The notes: generated by a model from the letters alone, not told the origin. Shown: positions 1-9,873, counted from the stretch's first letter. The stretch is 64,000 nucleotides of DNA from Roseateles koreensis (GCF_028595305.1 NZ_JAQQXS010000020.1:1-64000); one strand, 5' to 3'. Made by a program: numbers and translations.

Positions 1-67
1 GACAGTGAAATGCCTCAGCGCCGATGATAGTGCGGATTCCCGTGTGAAAGTAGGTCATCGTCAGGCT
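1..67 (+). rRNA. rrf: 5S ribosomal RNA, 3' end (partial)
   Basis: The first 67 bases match the 3' half of a proteobacterial 5S rRNA: the GCCGATGATAGTG stretch, the CCCGTGTGAAAGTAGG helix region and the terminal GTCAGGCT. The gene begins before the window, so a rRNA operon presumably lies just upstream. The exact 3' end is placed from memory of the family and may be off by one or two bases. Confidence 0.9.
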
Positions 68-77
68 AATATCCAGC

Positions 78-111
78 AAAACCCCCTTCTCGTCAGAGTT
101 GGGGGTTTTTT
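78..111 (+). terminator. Rho-independent terminator of the rRNA operon
   Basis: AAAACCCCC (78-86) and GGGGGTTTT (101-109) form a stem with a 14-base loop, followed by a run of T. It starts 10 bases after the 5S end, the usual place for the terminator of a rRNA operon. Confidence 0.85.
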
Positions 112-261
112 GCTTTTGTGGACTATTTTTTGTTTTGAACGGCTGGGGGCGCTCACGTTTTGAGGAATTGTCTGACCTGCCCCCGAGTTCGACATCAAAT
201 CCCATTTTTCTGCGATTTGCTATGCCCCCCCTATTTGAATCAAGTACGTAGTCGGACCTGC

Positions 262-300
262 AAAACCCCGCCAGCCCACATGAACACTGGTGCTTCGGGG
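262..300 (-). terminator. Possible terminator of spoT
   Basis: Read on the minus strand, CCCC and CCAG arms pair with CTGG and GGGG arms around a loop, and TTTT follows. It lies about 45 bases after the spoT stop. The stem has an asymmetric internal loop, so the call is tentative. The rest of 112-345 shows no gene or RNA that I recognise. Confidence 0.4.
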
Positions 301-345
301 TGAATGCCGATAGCCGGAACTCCTAGGACGGTTGCCTGGGGCCGC

Positions 346-2643
346 TCATGGCCCGCTGGGCTTCACTCGCCATACCCGCAATACCGCAGGAGAACGCTTT
401 AGGGTGCGCAATACGTCGGCCAGATGCAGTCGATCGCGCACTGACAAAAGCAGGTTCATTTCGGCAGTTTCCCGGTGCTGTGATTCATCGCTCATTTGAA
501 TATGGGTGATGTCAGCTTCGGCACTGCTGACGGCTTGGGCCACTTGAGCCAGCACGCCTTTGCCATTGTTAAGTAGCAGTGATACCGCAGCTTCAAAGGG
601 GCGGGTCAGTTCGTCCGCCCAACTTACGGCGATCCAGTGTTCGCTGTCGCGTTGGAAGAGTTTCCGGCCCACCGCGCATTCGGCGGTATGGACCAGAAGT
701 CCTTCGCCACGTCCTAGGTAGCCTTTGATTTCATCCCCAGGGATGGGTCGGCAGCAGGCCGCTAGGCGGACCGATGCGCCTTCGCTGCCGTCGAGCAAGA
801 CCTGTCCCTGAGAGGGCGCATCGTCGTTTACGTAGCGGCCCATCGTCAGCATGACGGCGTCGGGCTTTTGACCTTGATCGGCCAACAGGCGGGCCATTTT
901 TTTGGCGACGATAGTGGCAATTTTCCGGCCAAGACCGATTTCAACCAACAAGTCATCAATGTTGCGGTTGCCCGCCCACCGGGCCAGTTGCTGCCACAGC
1001 AGGGCGTCGGCATCGACATCATCGTCCAGGCTCGGCAACGCCAAACCTTCGGCGCGCAAGGCCTGGGAGAGCATTTTTTCGCCCAGATCGCGTGACTCGT
1101 CTTGCTCCAGGTTTTTGAGGAAATGGCGAATCTTGGAGCGCGCTCGGCCGGTTCGCACGAAGCTCAGCCACGCAGGATTCGGGCGCGCGCCCGTGGCCGT
1201 CACGATTTCGATGACATCGCCGCTGCGAAGCTCTGTTCTGAGCGGGACCGGCTCTCCGTTGATCTGCGCAGCCACACAGTGGTCACCAACATCAGAGTGG
1301 ATGGCATAGGCGAAGTCCACCGGCGTGGCGCCCCTTGGCAGGGCCATGATCTTGGATTTTGGGGTGAAGACGTAAACAGCGTCCGGAAACAAGTCGATCT
1401 TGACGTGCTCCAGAAACTCGTTGGCATCGCGGGTTTCGTCCTGAATGTCGATCAGGGATTGCAGCCATCGTGACCCGAGTTGTTGCGCACTTTGTGGGCC
1501 TAGCTTTTCCCCGGTGTTCTTGTAGAGCCAATGGGCGGCAACGCCGGTCTCTGCGACGAGGTGCATGGCTTCGGTGCGGATTTGAAACTCTACCGGTGTC
1601 CCCAGGGGGCTTACCAAGGTGGTATGAAGGGACTGATAGCCATTGGGCTTAGGAATGGCGATGTAGTCTTTGAATCGACCGGGCTGTGGCTTGTAGAGTT
1701 GGTGCAGCACGCCCAGCGACAAATAGCACTGGGGCAAATCGTGCACCACGATTCGAAACCCGAAGATATCGCTGACCTGGGCAAAGCTCAGGTGTTTGTC
1801 GCGCATTTTTTGGTAAATCGAATACACGGTCTTTTCTCGACCCTGCACTTCGACTTTCACCTCGGACTCACTGAAGGCTTTCAGGACATCGCTCTCGATG
1901 CGTGAAACTAGGTCGCGTCGGTTGCCTCTGGCTTTAGCAATGGCTTTGGTCAAGGCGCTGTGACGCCAAGGGTGGATGTGGGAGAAGCTGCGCTCTTGTA
2001 GTTCGCGGTAGATTTGATTCAAGCCCAGGCGGTGGGCGATCGGGGCGTAGATGTCCAGGGTCTCGCGGGCGATGCGGCGGCGCTTGATGGGGGCCATGGC
2101 GTCCATCGTGCGCATATTGTGCAAACGGTCGGCCAGTTTGATGAGGATGACGCGCACGTCGCGCGCCATCGCCAGCAACATCTTGCGGAAGCTCTCTGCC
2201 TGCGATTCTTCTTTCGTGGAAAACTGGAGCTTGTCCAGCTTGGTGAGACCATCGACCAGTTCCGCCGTAGGGGCTTCAAAGCGCTCGATCAGCTCGGTTT
2301 TGGTGATGCCGCAATCCTCCATGGCATCGTGCATCAGCGCGGCCATGATGGCTTGGGCGTCAAGCCGCCATCCCGCGCAGATGCCTGCCACCGCAATGGG
2401 GTGCGTGATGTAGGGTTCGCCGCTGGCTCGGAATTGCCCTAAATGAGCTTCGTCCGCAAATTTGTAGGCATCCCGGACGCGCTTGATGTCCGCCTTGGGC
2501 AAGTAGTGCAGGAGATGCAACAGCGCGTCAAATGACGCAGCCTCTGCCGCGGTCGGCTCGGCAGGGGGAGTGACAACGCGCAAGCCTGACAAACCGGAGA
2601 GGGCTGCAGGGAAGCGGGAGACAGCAAATGATCGGAAGCCCAT
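346..2643 (-). CDS. spoT: Bifunctional (p)ppGpp synthetase/hydrolase SpoT
   Basis: This 765-residue protein of the long RelA/SpoT family makes and degrades the stringent-response alarmone (p)ppGpp in the cytoplasm. The N-terminal HD hydrolase domain looks active: His81 in THPIAVA, and HDAMED at about 105-110. A RelA/SpoT synthetase domain follows, with RFKDYIAIPKPNGYQSLHTT in the middle of the protein, then a TGS domain (VYVFTPKSKIMALPRGATPVDFAY) and a C-terminal ACT domain. The intact HD motif argues for SpoT rather than monofunctional RelA. It lies downstream of gmk and rpoZ in the classic gmk-rpoZ-spoT order. A strong hairpin separates it from rpoZ, so it may be partly uncoupled from that gene. 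The N-terminal 30 residues are poorly conserved, so the start could lie further in. Confidence 0.93.
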   Translation of the reverse strand: MGFRSFAVSRFPAALSGLSGLRVVTPPAEPTAAEAASFDALLHLLHYLPKADIKRVRDAYKFADEAHLGQFRASGEPYITHPIAVAGICAGWRLDAQAIMAALMHDAMEDCGITKTELIERFEAPTAELVDGLTKLDKLQFSTKEESQAESFRKMLLAMARDVRVILIKLADRLHNMRTMDAMAPIKRRRIARETLDIYAPIAHRLGLNQIYRELQERSFSHIHPWRHSALTKAIAKARGNRRDLVSRIESDVLKAFSESEVKVEVQGREKTVYSIYQKMRDKHLSFAQVSDIFGFRIVVHDLPQCYLSLGVLHQLYKPQPGRFKDYIAIPKPNGYQSLHTTLVSPLGTPVEFQIRTEAMHLVAETGVAAHWLYKNTGEKLGPQSAQQLGSRWLQSLIDIQDETRDANEFLEHVKIDLFPDAVYVFTPKSKIMALPRGATPVDFAYAIHSDVGDHCVAAQINGEPVPLRTELRSGDVIEIVTATGARPNPAWLSFVRTGRARSKIRHFLKNLEQDESRDLGEKMLSQALRAEGLALPSLDDDVDADALLWQQLARWAGNRNIDDLLVEIGLGRKIATIVAKKMARLLADQGQKPDAVMLTMGRYVNDDAPSQGQVLLDGSEGASVRLAACCRPIPGDEIKGYLGRGEGLLVHTAECAVGRKLFQRDSEHWIAVSWADELTRPFEAAVSLLLNNGKGVLAQVAQAVSSAEADITHIQMSDESQHRETAEMNLLLSVRDRLHLADVLRTLKRSPAVLRVWRVKPSGP

Positions 2644-2701
2644 GTGTCGAATTTACAGCATCAACGCCGCCAACTTGCACGCTAGGGCTGTTGCACCCAT
2701 A

Positions 2702-2729
2702 AAAATGGGCACCCGGAGGTGCCCATTTT
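2702..2729. terminator. Symmetric hairpin between rpoZ and spoT
   Basis: AAAATGGGCACC (2702-2713) and GGTGCCCATTTT (2718-2729) are a perfect 12-base inverted repeat with a 4-base loop. T-runs flank the stem on both strands (TTTTTAT on the minus strand), so it can work as a terminator after rpoZ. It sits about 40 bases past the rpoZ stop and 58 bases before the spoT start codon. Confidence 0.8.
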
Positions 2730-2770
2730 GCAATTTGTTCAATTTGCGCTCAGGGCGCGGCAAGCAATGC

Positions 2771-2974
2771 TCAGACCGGGACCTTGCGCAGCATTTCGAT
2801 ACCGACTTCACCGGCGGCAATTTCACGCAGGGCGGTGACGCCGGGCTTGTTCTTGCTTTCGATCTTGGGCGTGTGGCCTTGGCTCAGCATGCGAGCACGG
2901 TATGTGGCGGCCAGAACCAGCTGGAAGCGGTTGGGGATCTTTGTCAGGCAGTCTTCGACAGTGATGCGGGCCAT
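2771..2974 (-). CDS. rpoZ: RNA polymerase omega subunit
   Basis: This 67-residue protein starts [17 protein letters not shown], the characteristic start of the omega subunit, which helps assemble and stabilise RNA polymerase and forms part of a ppGpp site. An in-frame start 24 bases upstream would add eight residues that omega does not have, so the ATG at 2974 is preferred. The gene lies 24 bases downstream of gmk and is almost certainly co-transcribed with it. The length matches betaproteobacterial omega proteins. Confidence 0.95.
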   Translation of the reverse strand: MARITVEDCLTKIPNRFQLVLAATYRARMLSQGHTPKIESKNKPGVTALREIAAGEVGIEMLRKVPV

Positions 2975-2998
2975 ATGTTTTTCCAGTCCAGGTTTCAA

Positions 2999-3619
2999 TC
3001 AGGGAAGTTCGAGGGCGCGGAATACCGCAGAGCGGTTTCGTCGCTGAGCCGCGTATTTTAACCGCTGCGCGTGAACAATGGACTTCAAATCGAACACGGC
3101 GGTGTCAAACACCGCATTGACCACCACAAAATCGAAGTTTTGGGCTTGTGCCACCTCCAAGCGTGCGTTGCTCATGCGCTGTGCGATCACTGCGGGGTCG
3201 GTGTCGCCGCGGCGAGTCAGCCGCTGCTCCAATTCTTCCCAACTGGGGGGCAGGATGAAGATCAGCACTGCATAAGGAAACAATTGCTTGATCTGAAGTG
3301 CGCCCTGGAAGTCGATCTCCAGCACGACATCTTCGCCGTGGGCCATGCGTGCTTCAATGGCCGCCCGGGAGGTGCCATACAAGTTGCCATGCACTTCGGC
3401 CCATTCGAAAAATTCGTCCCTTGCCGCCATGGTGCGAAATTCGTCCACGGTCGTGAACCAATATTCGCGACCATGTTGTTCTTGGCCCCGTGGTGCACGC
3501 GAGGTGTGAGAAATGGACACATTCAGCTTGGAGTCCAATTCCAGCAAGGCCTTGACCAAGCTGGATTTGCCTGCACCACTGGGGGCTGCGACGACGAAGA
3601 GATTGCCTGGGTATTCCAT
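2999..3619 (-). CDS. gmk: Guanylate kinase
   Basis: This 206-residue enzyme phosphorylates GMP or dGMP to the diphosphate with ATP. The Walker A loop is APSGAGKSS near residue 12. The GMP-binding segment follows ([21 protein letters not shown]), then the lid and C-terminal segment ([22 protein letters not shown]). Length and motifs are normal for Gmk. It heads the gmk-rpoZ unit. The 131 bases upstream, to the end of the HD-GYP gene, hold no recognised gene; the YicC-type gene that often precedes gmk is not here. Confidence 0.95.
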   Translation of the reverse strand: MEYPGNLFVVAAPSGAGKSSLVKALLELDSKLNVSISHTSRAPRGQEQHGREYWFTTVDEFRTMAARDEFFEWAEVHGNLYGTSRAAIEARMAHGEDVVLEIDFQGALQIKQLFPYAVLIFILPPSWEELEQRLTRRGDTDPAVIAQRMSNARLEVAQAQNFDFVVVNAVFDTAVFDLKSIVHAQRLKYAAQRRNRSAVFRALELP

Positions 3620-3750
3620 CTAAAAATGCGTGTGAGTTCGGGACCGTTGCCGTTGCCGCTGCAGTCCCGCTAACTTTGATGTTTGGGGCCGAGGGCGCAG
3701 GATGTTCGTGCATTTTAGGTCTTGACCATATGATCTGTTCCGGTTGGCGG

Positions 3751-4827
3751 CTACAGGAGGGTGTTTAGCAGCGTTGTCCAGTCGTCTTCCTGGTCGTTGA
3801 AGCGTTCTCGGATGACAAGCACCTCGTCCCAAAGCTCCAAAAATACGGCGACACAGGCGGGATCGAAATGCTCGCCTGCGTTGGATTGAATGTGCGCACG
3901 GGCAGCCTCCAGCGACCACGCGGGCTTGTAGGGGCGCGCGGAGGTCAGCGCATCGAACACATCAGCCACAGCCACAATGCGGCTGAACAACGGGATGGCC
4001 TCACCGCGCAATTGCTGCGGATAGCCGCTGCCATTGAACTTTTCGTGATGACCTAGAGCAATTTCAGCACCCGCTTGCAGGATGGAAGATTTGCTGTCTT
4101 TCAGGATTTCGTAGCCGAAGCTGGCGTGCTTCTTCATCAGCTCGAATTCTTCAGGCAGCAGCCGCCCTGGCTTGAGCAGGATGTTGTCGGTGATGCCCAC
4201 TTTGCCAATGTCATGCAGCGGGGCGGCGTGCAACAACAGATCCTGATCTGCTGCGGAAACGCCCAGTCCCCGTGCGATCAGCTGCGAGTAATGGGCCATT
4301 CGCAGAATGTGTGCACCCGTTTCGGGATCGCGATATTCGGCAGCTTTGGACAAACGGATCACCGTTTCTTGTTCACGCTGAAGAATGTCGGCGGTTGCCA
4401 CACGCACTTCGGCCGCCAACGTCAACGCGTGGTCGCTGAGCTTGCGTTGTGCCGCGCTGAGGGCCAGCAGATTGCGCGTCCGTGCCAGAAACTCTAGGCG
4501 GTCGATGGGCTTGGTCAAGAAGTCGCTAGCGCCTGCATCAAGCGCTTGATAGCGCACATCTTTTTGATCATTTGCGGTCACCATCAAAATGAGTTGGTTC
4601 TCTTTGCCCGGGATGCTGCGCAGGCGCTGAATGAACTCAATTCCGTTCAGATTGGGCATCATGTAGTCCAGCACGATCAGGTCAGGTGTATGGGCTTGCG
4701 CCCACAGCAGCCCTTGAACCGGGTCGGCAAACGTGGTGGAACTGCAATTCGCCAGTTTTTTGACTAAGCCCTCAAACAACACGAGATTGATGGGTGTGTC
4801 GTCAACGATGAGAATTTCTTGTTTCAT
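3751..4827 (-). CDS. Response regulator with HD-GYP c-di-GMP phosphodiesterase domain
   Basis: The 358-residue protein has an N-terminal receiver domain with DD at 9-10, the phospho-acceptor Asp54 in IVLDYMMPN and Lys106 in FLTKPID. A short helical linker leads to a C-terminal HD-GYP domain with HDIGK at 205-209 and HHEKFNGSGYP ending in the GYP signature at 268-270. Such proteins (RpfG type) hydrolyse cyclic di-GMP when the receiver is phosphorylated. All diagnostic residues are present, so activity is expected. It starts 12 bases after the hybrid kinase gene and is last in the FIST-kinase-HD-GYP operon, so the kinase is its likely partner; that pairing is inferred from position. Confidence 0.92.
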   Translation of the reverse strand: MKQEILIVDDTPINLVLFEGLVKKLANCSSTTFADPVQGLLWAQAHTPDLIVLDYMMPNLNGIEFIQRLRSIPGKENQLILMVTANDQKDVRYQALDAGASDFLTKPIDRLEFLARTRNLLALSAAQRKLSDHALTLAAEVRVATADILQREQETVIRLSKAAEYRDPETGAHILRMAHYSQLIARGLGVSAADQDLLLHAAPLHDIGKVGITDNILLKPGRLLPEEFELMKKHASFGYEILKDSKSSILQAGAEIALGHHEKFNGSGYPQQLRGEAIPLFSRIVAVADVFDALTSARPYKPAWSLEAARAHIQSNAGEHFDPACVAVFLELWDEVLVIRERFNDQEDDWTTLLNTLL

Positions 4828-4839
4828 GTTGATGCGGGC

Positions 4840-7800
4840 CTATGTAGTGTGAGGTGTCAGCTGTGCTTGAAGGGCGACTACCAAGTGATCCACTTGCTCT
4901 GCAAGAGCCAAGATCAGGGGCTGTAGGTCAGAGGACGGGGGCGTGGCTCCGGGTGCGGACGTCAACTCATGCACGCTGTCGGGCGCTGGTGCAAAGGGCG
5001 TGGCCAGGGTTTCGATCTGCTCCATCAACTCCACGGCCGGCCTGGCGCCAAACATTTTCAAAGTTGACTTGGCAGAATGGCTGACATGGCGGATCGACGC
5101 CAGATTGCCGGTTAGAACGCCCTGATTCAAGGCTTGCAACTCACTGGGCCAATGGGTGATGAAGGTCTCACGAATGATGGCCACCATTTCTTGATCGGCC
5201 TCGCGCAGCGCTTTTGCGTAGTCAAACTGGCCCCGGCCGATGTGGGGGGCGTTGAGGCCAATCGCAGCAACATCCGCCGTCGATGGCGGTGCCGATGTCG
5301 ACAGCGGTGTGCGCATTGTTGTTGACAGCAAAACTGTGGCTGCAGGCATGCCCACTGGCGTTGCGGGTGGCGTCCTCGGGTGGTAGCGGGCGAGCATGCG
5401 GTGGAACTCAGCGACATTGATCGGCTTGGCGATGAAGTCGTCCATGCCTGCTGCCGCACAGCGATCCCGGTCGGTTTGCATTGCGTTGGCGGTCATCGCC
5501 ACAATCGGTGTGTGCCTGCCCGTGCCGATTTCCTGGGCACGAAAGCGCCGTGTGGCCTCCAGCCCGTCCATTTCGGGCATCATCATGTCCATTAGCACCA
5601 AGTCGAACGCTTGTGCGGTCAAGGCCTCGAGCGCCAAGCGGCCGTTGTCGGCCACACGGACTTGGTGGCCCCATCGCTGCAGAATTTCCGTAGCGAACTT
5701 TTGATTGATGGGGTGATCCTCCACCAACAGAATATGCAGCTTGTTGGCCGGCTGACCACTGGAATCGGCGCGAGGTTGGGGCAAGGCTGGCTTGATGGAG
5801 TCCTGGCGCGACACACGAGTGCATGCCTGCAAGAGTTCCGCACGCATCACCGGCTTTGACACGGTGGAGACGTTCAGCACAGCTGCATCCCAGCGGGCAA
5901 TGGGTTTGATGCCCGCGACCGATAGCAGAATCACCTTGGGTGCGGGCTCGCTGCATTTACCGTCACTGCCTTGCCGAGGCGACAAGGCAGTGACGCCGTC
6001 TAGCAGATCTTGCACCTCAGGCAGATAGGCGTCCAACAGCACCAGATCGAAAGCTTTTTCTTGCTGGTGCGCCGCTTGCCAGGCGTTTAAGGCTGCTTGC
6101 GCACTGGCCTGCTGTGTAACCTGCGCGCCAGCGTCTTGCAGCATGTCCGCCAATATCTGACGGCAGGCGGGGTGATCGTCGACCAAGAGCACCCGCAGGT
6201 TGTCCAAGGGCGGCGGGCGTGTGACGGAGCTTTCTGGCGTTGCCGGCGGGCGTTGTTCAATCACAGGTAGCAGGTCGAGTGTGAAGTGGAACTTGCTGCC
6301 CTCGCCGAGCCTGCTGTCCACCCAGATCACGCCGCCCATGGCTTCCACCAGGCGGGAGGAGATGGTGAGCCCCAGCCCCGTGCCGCCGTACCGCCGGGTA
6401 ATGGAGCTGTCCTCCTGCGTGAACGCGTCGAAAATGGTTTGCTGCTTTTCCGGCGGCAGGCCAATGCCGGAATCAAGGATGGTGAAAATCAATTGATGCG
6501 GTTGGTTCGGCGCATCGCCTTTACGCAATTTCAATATAACTTCACCGGCTTCGGTGAACTTGATGGCATTGCCGACCAGGTTGAGCAGCACCTGCTTCAA
6601 TCGACCCGAGTCACCGAAGACGTGACGGGGCACATCAGCGCTTACATCGCAGATCAACTCCAGCGCCTTGTCCTTGGCCTTGGCGGCCAGGCCTTTGAGT
6701 GTGTCGGTCAATGTGCGGTCGAGGTCGAATGGAATGTTCTCGATTTCCATGCGGCCGGCCTCGATTTTGGTGAAATCGAGGATGTCGTTGATCACCCGTC
6801 GCAACCCTTCAGACGAAGACTTCACGAGCTCCAACTGCTCGCGTTGCTCCGGATTCAGCGTGCTGTCCAAAGCCAACTCCGTCATGCCGATGATGCCGTT
6901 GAGCGGCGTGCGGATTTCGTGGCTCATATTGGCGAGAAAATCCGACTTTGCCCGGTTCGCGCTTTCTGCGCCTTCTTTGGCGCGGCGAAGTTCTTCCGAC
7001 ACCTGTTTGGGTTCGGAGATGTCGGCCAAATAGCCGTTCCACAGGATGCCACCGTCATTGGCCTTCTGGGCCTGCCCTTCGCCGTGCACCCAGACCGTTA
7101 TGCCATTGCGTCGATGCCGCAACCTGAAGTCCAATGACCAAGGTTGCAGCAAAACCGCAGACTGCTGAAATTTCTCCCTGAATTCCGCTGCATCCTCGGG
7201 ATGCAGCAGCGCCATAAAGGGGGCGGTACTGTCCTTGACCTCGTCTGGGGTAAGGCCGCAGATCCGCTCCAGTGCCCGGCTGCAGAAGGGAATATGGAGT
7301 TGACCATGCGTGGTCTGATGGGCCTGAAACACCGCAACAGGGATGCTGGCCGTGATGTCATGCAGCCTGGACGTCGCTTCTTTCACCAAGGTAACGTCTT
7401 GCCAGATGCCCGTAAAAACGGTGGCGCCATCTGGGGCGAGTATGGGCTCCGGACGAATCTCTGTGCGGAGCCAGCGTTGACTGCCGTCGGGCATATTAAT
7501 GCGGTATTCGTCCTGCCAACTGCTGTGCCGTCGCGCCGCAGTTTGTATGGACTGAATGCAGTGGGCGCGGTCCTCGGCACAGATCTGGCGCGTGGCGAGT
7601 CTTGCGTCGACCAATAGCTGCGCAGGCTCCAGCGCGCGAACTTCCCGAACGCGATCGCTGACAAAGGTGTACCGCGCACGGCCTGCGGTGGGTTCCACTT
7701 CACAGCGGAACACCACACCGGGTACCGCGTTGGTGATGCTCAGCAAGCGTGATTCGGCGGCCTGCACGGCCTCTTCCATGCGCTTGCGCAGCGTGATGTC

Positions 7801-8580
7801 GGTGCGAATTGCGATGAACTGCTGGGGCTGTCCCGATTCATCCGTCAGCGGCGCGATGGTGGCCTGCACCCAATACAGATGGCCGGATTTGGTGCGATTG
7901 CAGATTTCGCCATGCCACACCTTTCCCGACAAAATGGTTTGCCACAGCTGTGTAAAGAAGGCTTCGGGGTGGCTGCCGGAGTTGATCTTCTGGTGCGTCT
8001 GGCCAATCAGTTCTTCGCGGCTGTAACCGCTGATTTCACAGAATTTGTCGTTGACGTAATTGATTACTCCATTGGTATCAGTGATGCTGACGATGCCGTG
8101 CTGATCGAGGGCGAACTTCTGCGCGGCCAAGCTGGCCAAGGCTTCCTGCAACTTTTTCTGGCTGTTGTCCTTTTGTCGCACCAGATCTGACATCTGGGCC
8201 GACAGAGATTCGAGGGTGTCAGCATTCGGCGCCGGCAAGTCGGCATTGATGGATTGCGACAGGCCTTGCGCCGTCTGCCGCAATGAGTCGATAGCGCGAG
8301 TCCGGCTCAGCAACTCATGACGCAAGCGCTCATTGCTGCTGGTCAGCTCTGCCGAGCTCAGCGCCAGGCTGCGGGAGCGCAACTCCAGGTCACGATCGTT
8401 TTGCGCGTAAGCGCCGTCGACGCGTTGCAGAAAATCATCCAGCCTCTGCAAAAGGCCGGCGGCCTGCACCGATAAACCGGGTTGCGTTGCGAGCGCGCTG
8501 ATTTCCGTCAATACAGCGGCCAACTGCGACTCATCGCTGCCCAGCGAGCGTTTGATTTGACGAAGCAGTAATTTGTGCAT
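4840..8580 (-). CDS. Hybrid sensor histidine kinase (PAS, HisKA, HATPase, two receivers, Hpt)
   Basis: This 1246-residue multidomain kinase has no obvious membrane segment. Order: a helical N-terminus of about 140 residues; a PAS domain (SITDTNGVINYVNDKF); two further PAS/PAC-type modules; a HisKA dimerisation domain with phospho-His in [13 protein letters not shown]; an HATPase domain; a first receiver (VLLVDDHP, Asp in LVLLDAYLPE); a second receiver (ILLVEDHP, Asp in LVLMDMMMPEMDG); and a C-terminal Hpt domain with His in VSHSAKSTLKMFG. This makes a complete internal phosphorelay. The start at 8580 (MHKLLLRQ) is chosen over one 27 bases upstream. The gene sits between a FIST protein and the HD-GYP regulator, suggesting the FIST protein supplies the input and the HD-GYP protein the output. 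The first receiver is divergent around its insert near DLLDGVTALS. Confidence 0.9.
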   Translation of the reverse strand: MHKLLLRQIKRSLGSDESQLAAVLTEISALATQPGLSVQAAGLLQRLDDFLQRVDGAYAQNDRDLELRSRSLALSSAELTSSNERLRHELLSRTRAIDSLRQTAQGLSQSINADLPAPNADTLESLSAQMSDLVRQKDNSQKKLQEALASLAAQKFALDQHGIVSITDTNGVINYVNDKFCEISGYSREELIGQTHQKINSGSHPEAFFTQLWQTILSGKVWHGEICNRTKSGHLYWVQATIAPLTDESGQPQQFIAIRTDITLRKRMEEAVQAAESRLLSITNAVPGVVFRCEVEPTAGRARYTFVSDRVREVRALEPAQLLVDARLATRQICAEDRAHCIQSIQTAARRHSSWQDEYRINMPDGSQRWLRTEIRPEPILAPDGATVFTGIWQDVTLVKEATSRLHDITASIPVAVFQAHQTTHGQLHIPFCSRALERICGLTPDEVKDSTAPFMALLHPEDAAEFREKFQQSAVLLQPWSLDFRLRHRRNGITVWVHGEGQAQKANDGGILWNGYLADISEPKQVSEELRRAKEGAESANRAKSDFLANMSHEIRTPLNGIIGMTELALDSTLNPEQREQLELVKSSSEGLRRVINDILDFTKIEAGRMEIENIPFDLDRTLTDTLKGLAAKAKDKALELICDVSADVPRHVFGDSGRLKQVLLNLVGNAIKFTEAGEVILKLRKGDAPNQPHQLIFTILDSGIGLPPEKQQTIFDAFTQEDSSITRRYGGTGLGLTISSRLVEAMGGVIWVDSRLGEGSKFHFTLDLLPVIEQRPPATPESSVTRPPPLDNLRVLLVDDHPACRQILADMLQDAGAQVTQQASAQAALNAWQAAHQQEKAFDLVLLDAYLPEVQDLLDGVTALSPRQGSDGKCSEPAPKVILLSVAGIKPIARWDAAVLNVSTVSKPVMRAELLQACTRVSRQDSIKPALPQPRADSSGQPANKLHILLVEDHPINQKFATEILQRWGHQVRVADNGRLALEALTAQAFDLVLMDMMMPEMDGLEATRRFRAQEIGTGRHTPIVAMTANAMQTDRDRCAAAGMDDFIAKPINVAEFHRMLARYHPRTPPATPVGMPAATVLLSTTMRTPLSTSAPPSTADVAAIGLNAPHIGRGQFDYAKALREADQEMVAIIRETFITHWPSELQALNQGVLTGNLASIRHVSHSAKSTLKMFGARPAVELMEQIETLATPFAPAPDSVHELTSAPGATPPSSDLQPLILALAEQVDHLVVALQAQLTPHTT

Positions 8581-8652
8581 GAAGACTCGCCCGTGGCGGG
8601 ATGTCAAGCTGGGTGCAGGGTCGGTGGCAAGATCAGGGGGAGGTGGTTCAGA

Positions 8653-9873
8653 TCAGTCGACCAGCGCTTGGCGCACAGGCGCATTGGCCTGGAATTCAGC
8701 CAAGTGGGTGATGGTCATCGTCTGGTTGTGCAAGAGGCAATTTCGGGCGGGATCGGGCGCGTCAGCGGACGCCACCGAGGGCAACGCGACCCTGGGGCTG
8801 ATTTCACCGTTGGAATAGAACCCCGCCACGACCGTGTGTGGCCCGAATACCTCTGCTACTGCTTCGACTTCTTCATCCACCCGGTCACCCATGACCAATT
8901 TCCGGCCCACGCAACTGACCAGTAGGGCGAGGGCGTCGCCTGGGCCTTCCCATGGGGCGGGTTGCCCACGCAAGGTATTGAGCGCGGCCGTTTCGGCGCC
9001 ATCGACCAAGGCGTCGGTACTGGCGTGCATCAGGCGCAGATAGCCCTCCGGATCGATCTCTCCAGCCAGCGTCAAGCTGCCCACCTTGTCGTCTACGCCA
9101 AGAATGGTGCGAATGAGGCCCACTTCTGTGTGATCGCTGCCCAGCATGGCGAAGGGAAAGAGCAAGCCCGAGGCCGGCAAATCCTGTGCATAGGCGCCGA
9201 GGTAACGCTTGTAGACATCCAGGGCGGGTTCGCCGTCGAGCTCATACAGGATGTTGTGATCGCAGCGGGTGACGCGCCGCGCCGGGCCAAAAGCCGACCA
9301 ACCGCCAAATGAAGCGTGAGAGAAGCTCAGGGCATCACCGTACAAGCCAATGCAGATCAGTTGATCGTCCCGCAAGCCGGTTTGACCCAACACCCAGGTC
9401 TGCTTGAAGGCTGCGGCATCGCCCGCCAGCCCGCCGGTAATGGGTACATGCGCATCGAGGTTTTCTGCCAGGCCTTGAATCAAGGCGCTGCCGTTGACAT
9501 TCACACCCTGGCCGAACAGCAGCACGGCCCGTAAGCCGGCCCGTGGCAATTGAACGGCGAGCCGGCGGCCGGCGGCCAAGGAGTCCGCCATGCTGATCAG
9601 TCGCGTGCCAGCTTGCACCAGGGTGCTATGTTCAAAATGCACGGCGGTGACCACGCAGGTGCCGTCGCTCATACCTTGGTCGGAAATCTCACCCGCCGTG
9701 GAGCACCCCGCTACCGTAGCTTGTGAAAAGGTTTCCAAGAGCAGTGGGCTGAGGGTTTGCAGCAGGTCTGCGGCACCAAAAGCTAGCAGCAGTTGAGGGG
9801 CAATCGCTTGCAAGGGGGCCAAGGACTCGCCGATCGACGCACCTGGGTGCAAAACTACTTGGGCGATCTTCAT
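8653..9873 (-). CDS. FIST domain sensory protein
   Basis: The 406-residue protein has a FIST N domain (residues about 30-220; LLAFGAADLLQ, AGCSTAGEISDQG, PITGGLAGD) followed by a FIST C domain (about 225-385; LDVYKRYLG, FYSNGEISP). FIST proteins are thought to bind small ligands, perhaps amino acids, and to signal through partner kinases; the ligand here is unknown. Start 9873 (MKIAQVVLHPG) fits the family better than the 15-residue longer reading. No signal peptide or membrane helix is seen, so it is cytoplasmic. It is first in an operon with the hybrid kinase (72-base gap) and the HD-GYP regulator. Confidence 0.9.
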   Translation of the reverse strand: MKIAQVVLHPGASIGESLAPLQAIAPQLLLAFGAADLLQTLSPLLLETFSQATVAGCSTAGEISDQGMSDGTCVVTAVHFEHSTLVQAGTRLISMADSLAAGRRLAVQLPRAGLRAVLLFGQGVNVNGSALIQGLAENLDAHVPITGGLAGDAAAFKQTWVLGQTGLRDDQLICIGLYGDALSFSHASFGGWSAFGPARRVTRCDHNILYELDGEPALDVYKRYLGAYAQDLPASGLLFPFAMLGSDHTEVGLIRTILGVDDKVGSLTLAGEIDPEGYLRLMHASTDALVDGAETAALNTLRGQPAPWEGPGDALALLVSCVGRKLVMGDRVDEEVEAVAEVFGPHTVVAGFYSNGEISPRVALPSVASADAPDPARNCLLHNQTMTITHLAEFQANAPVRQALVD

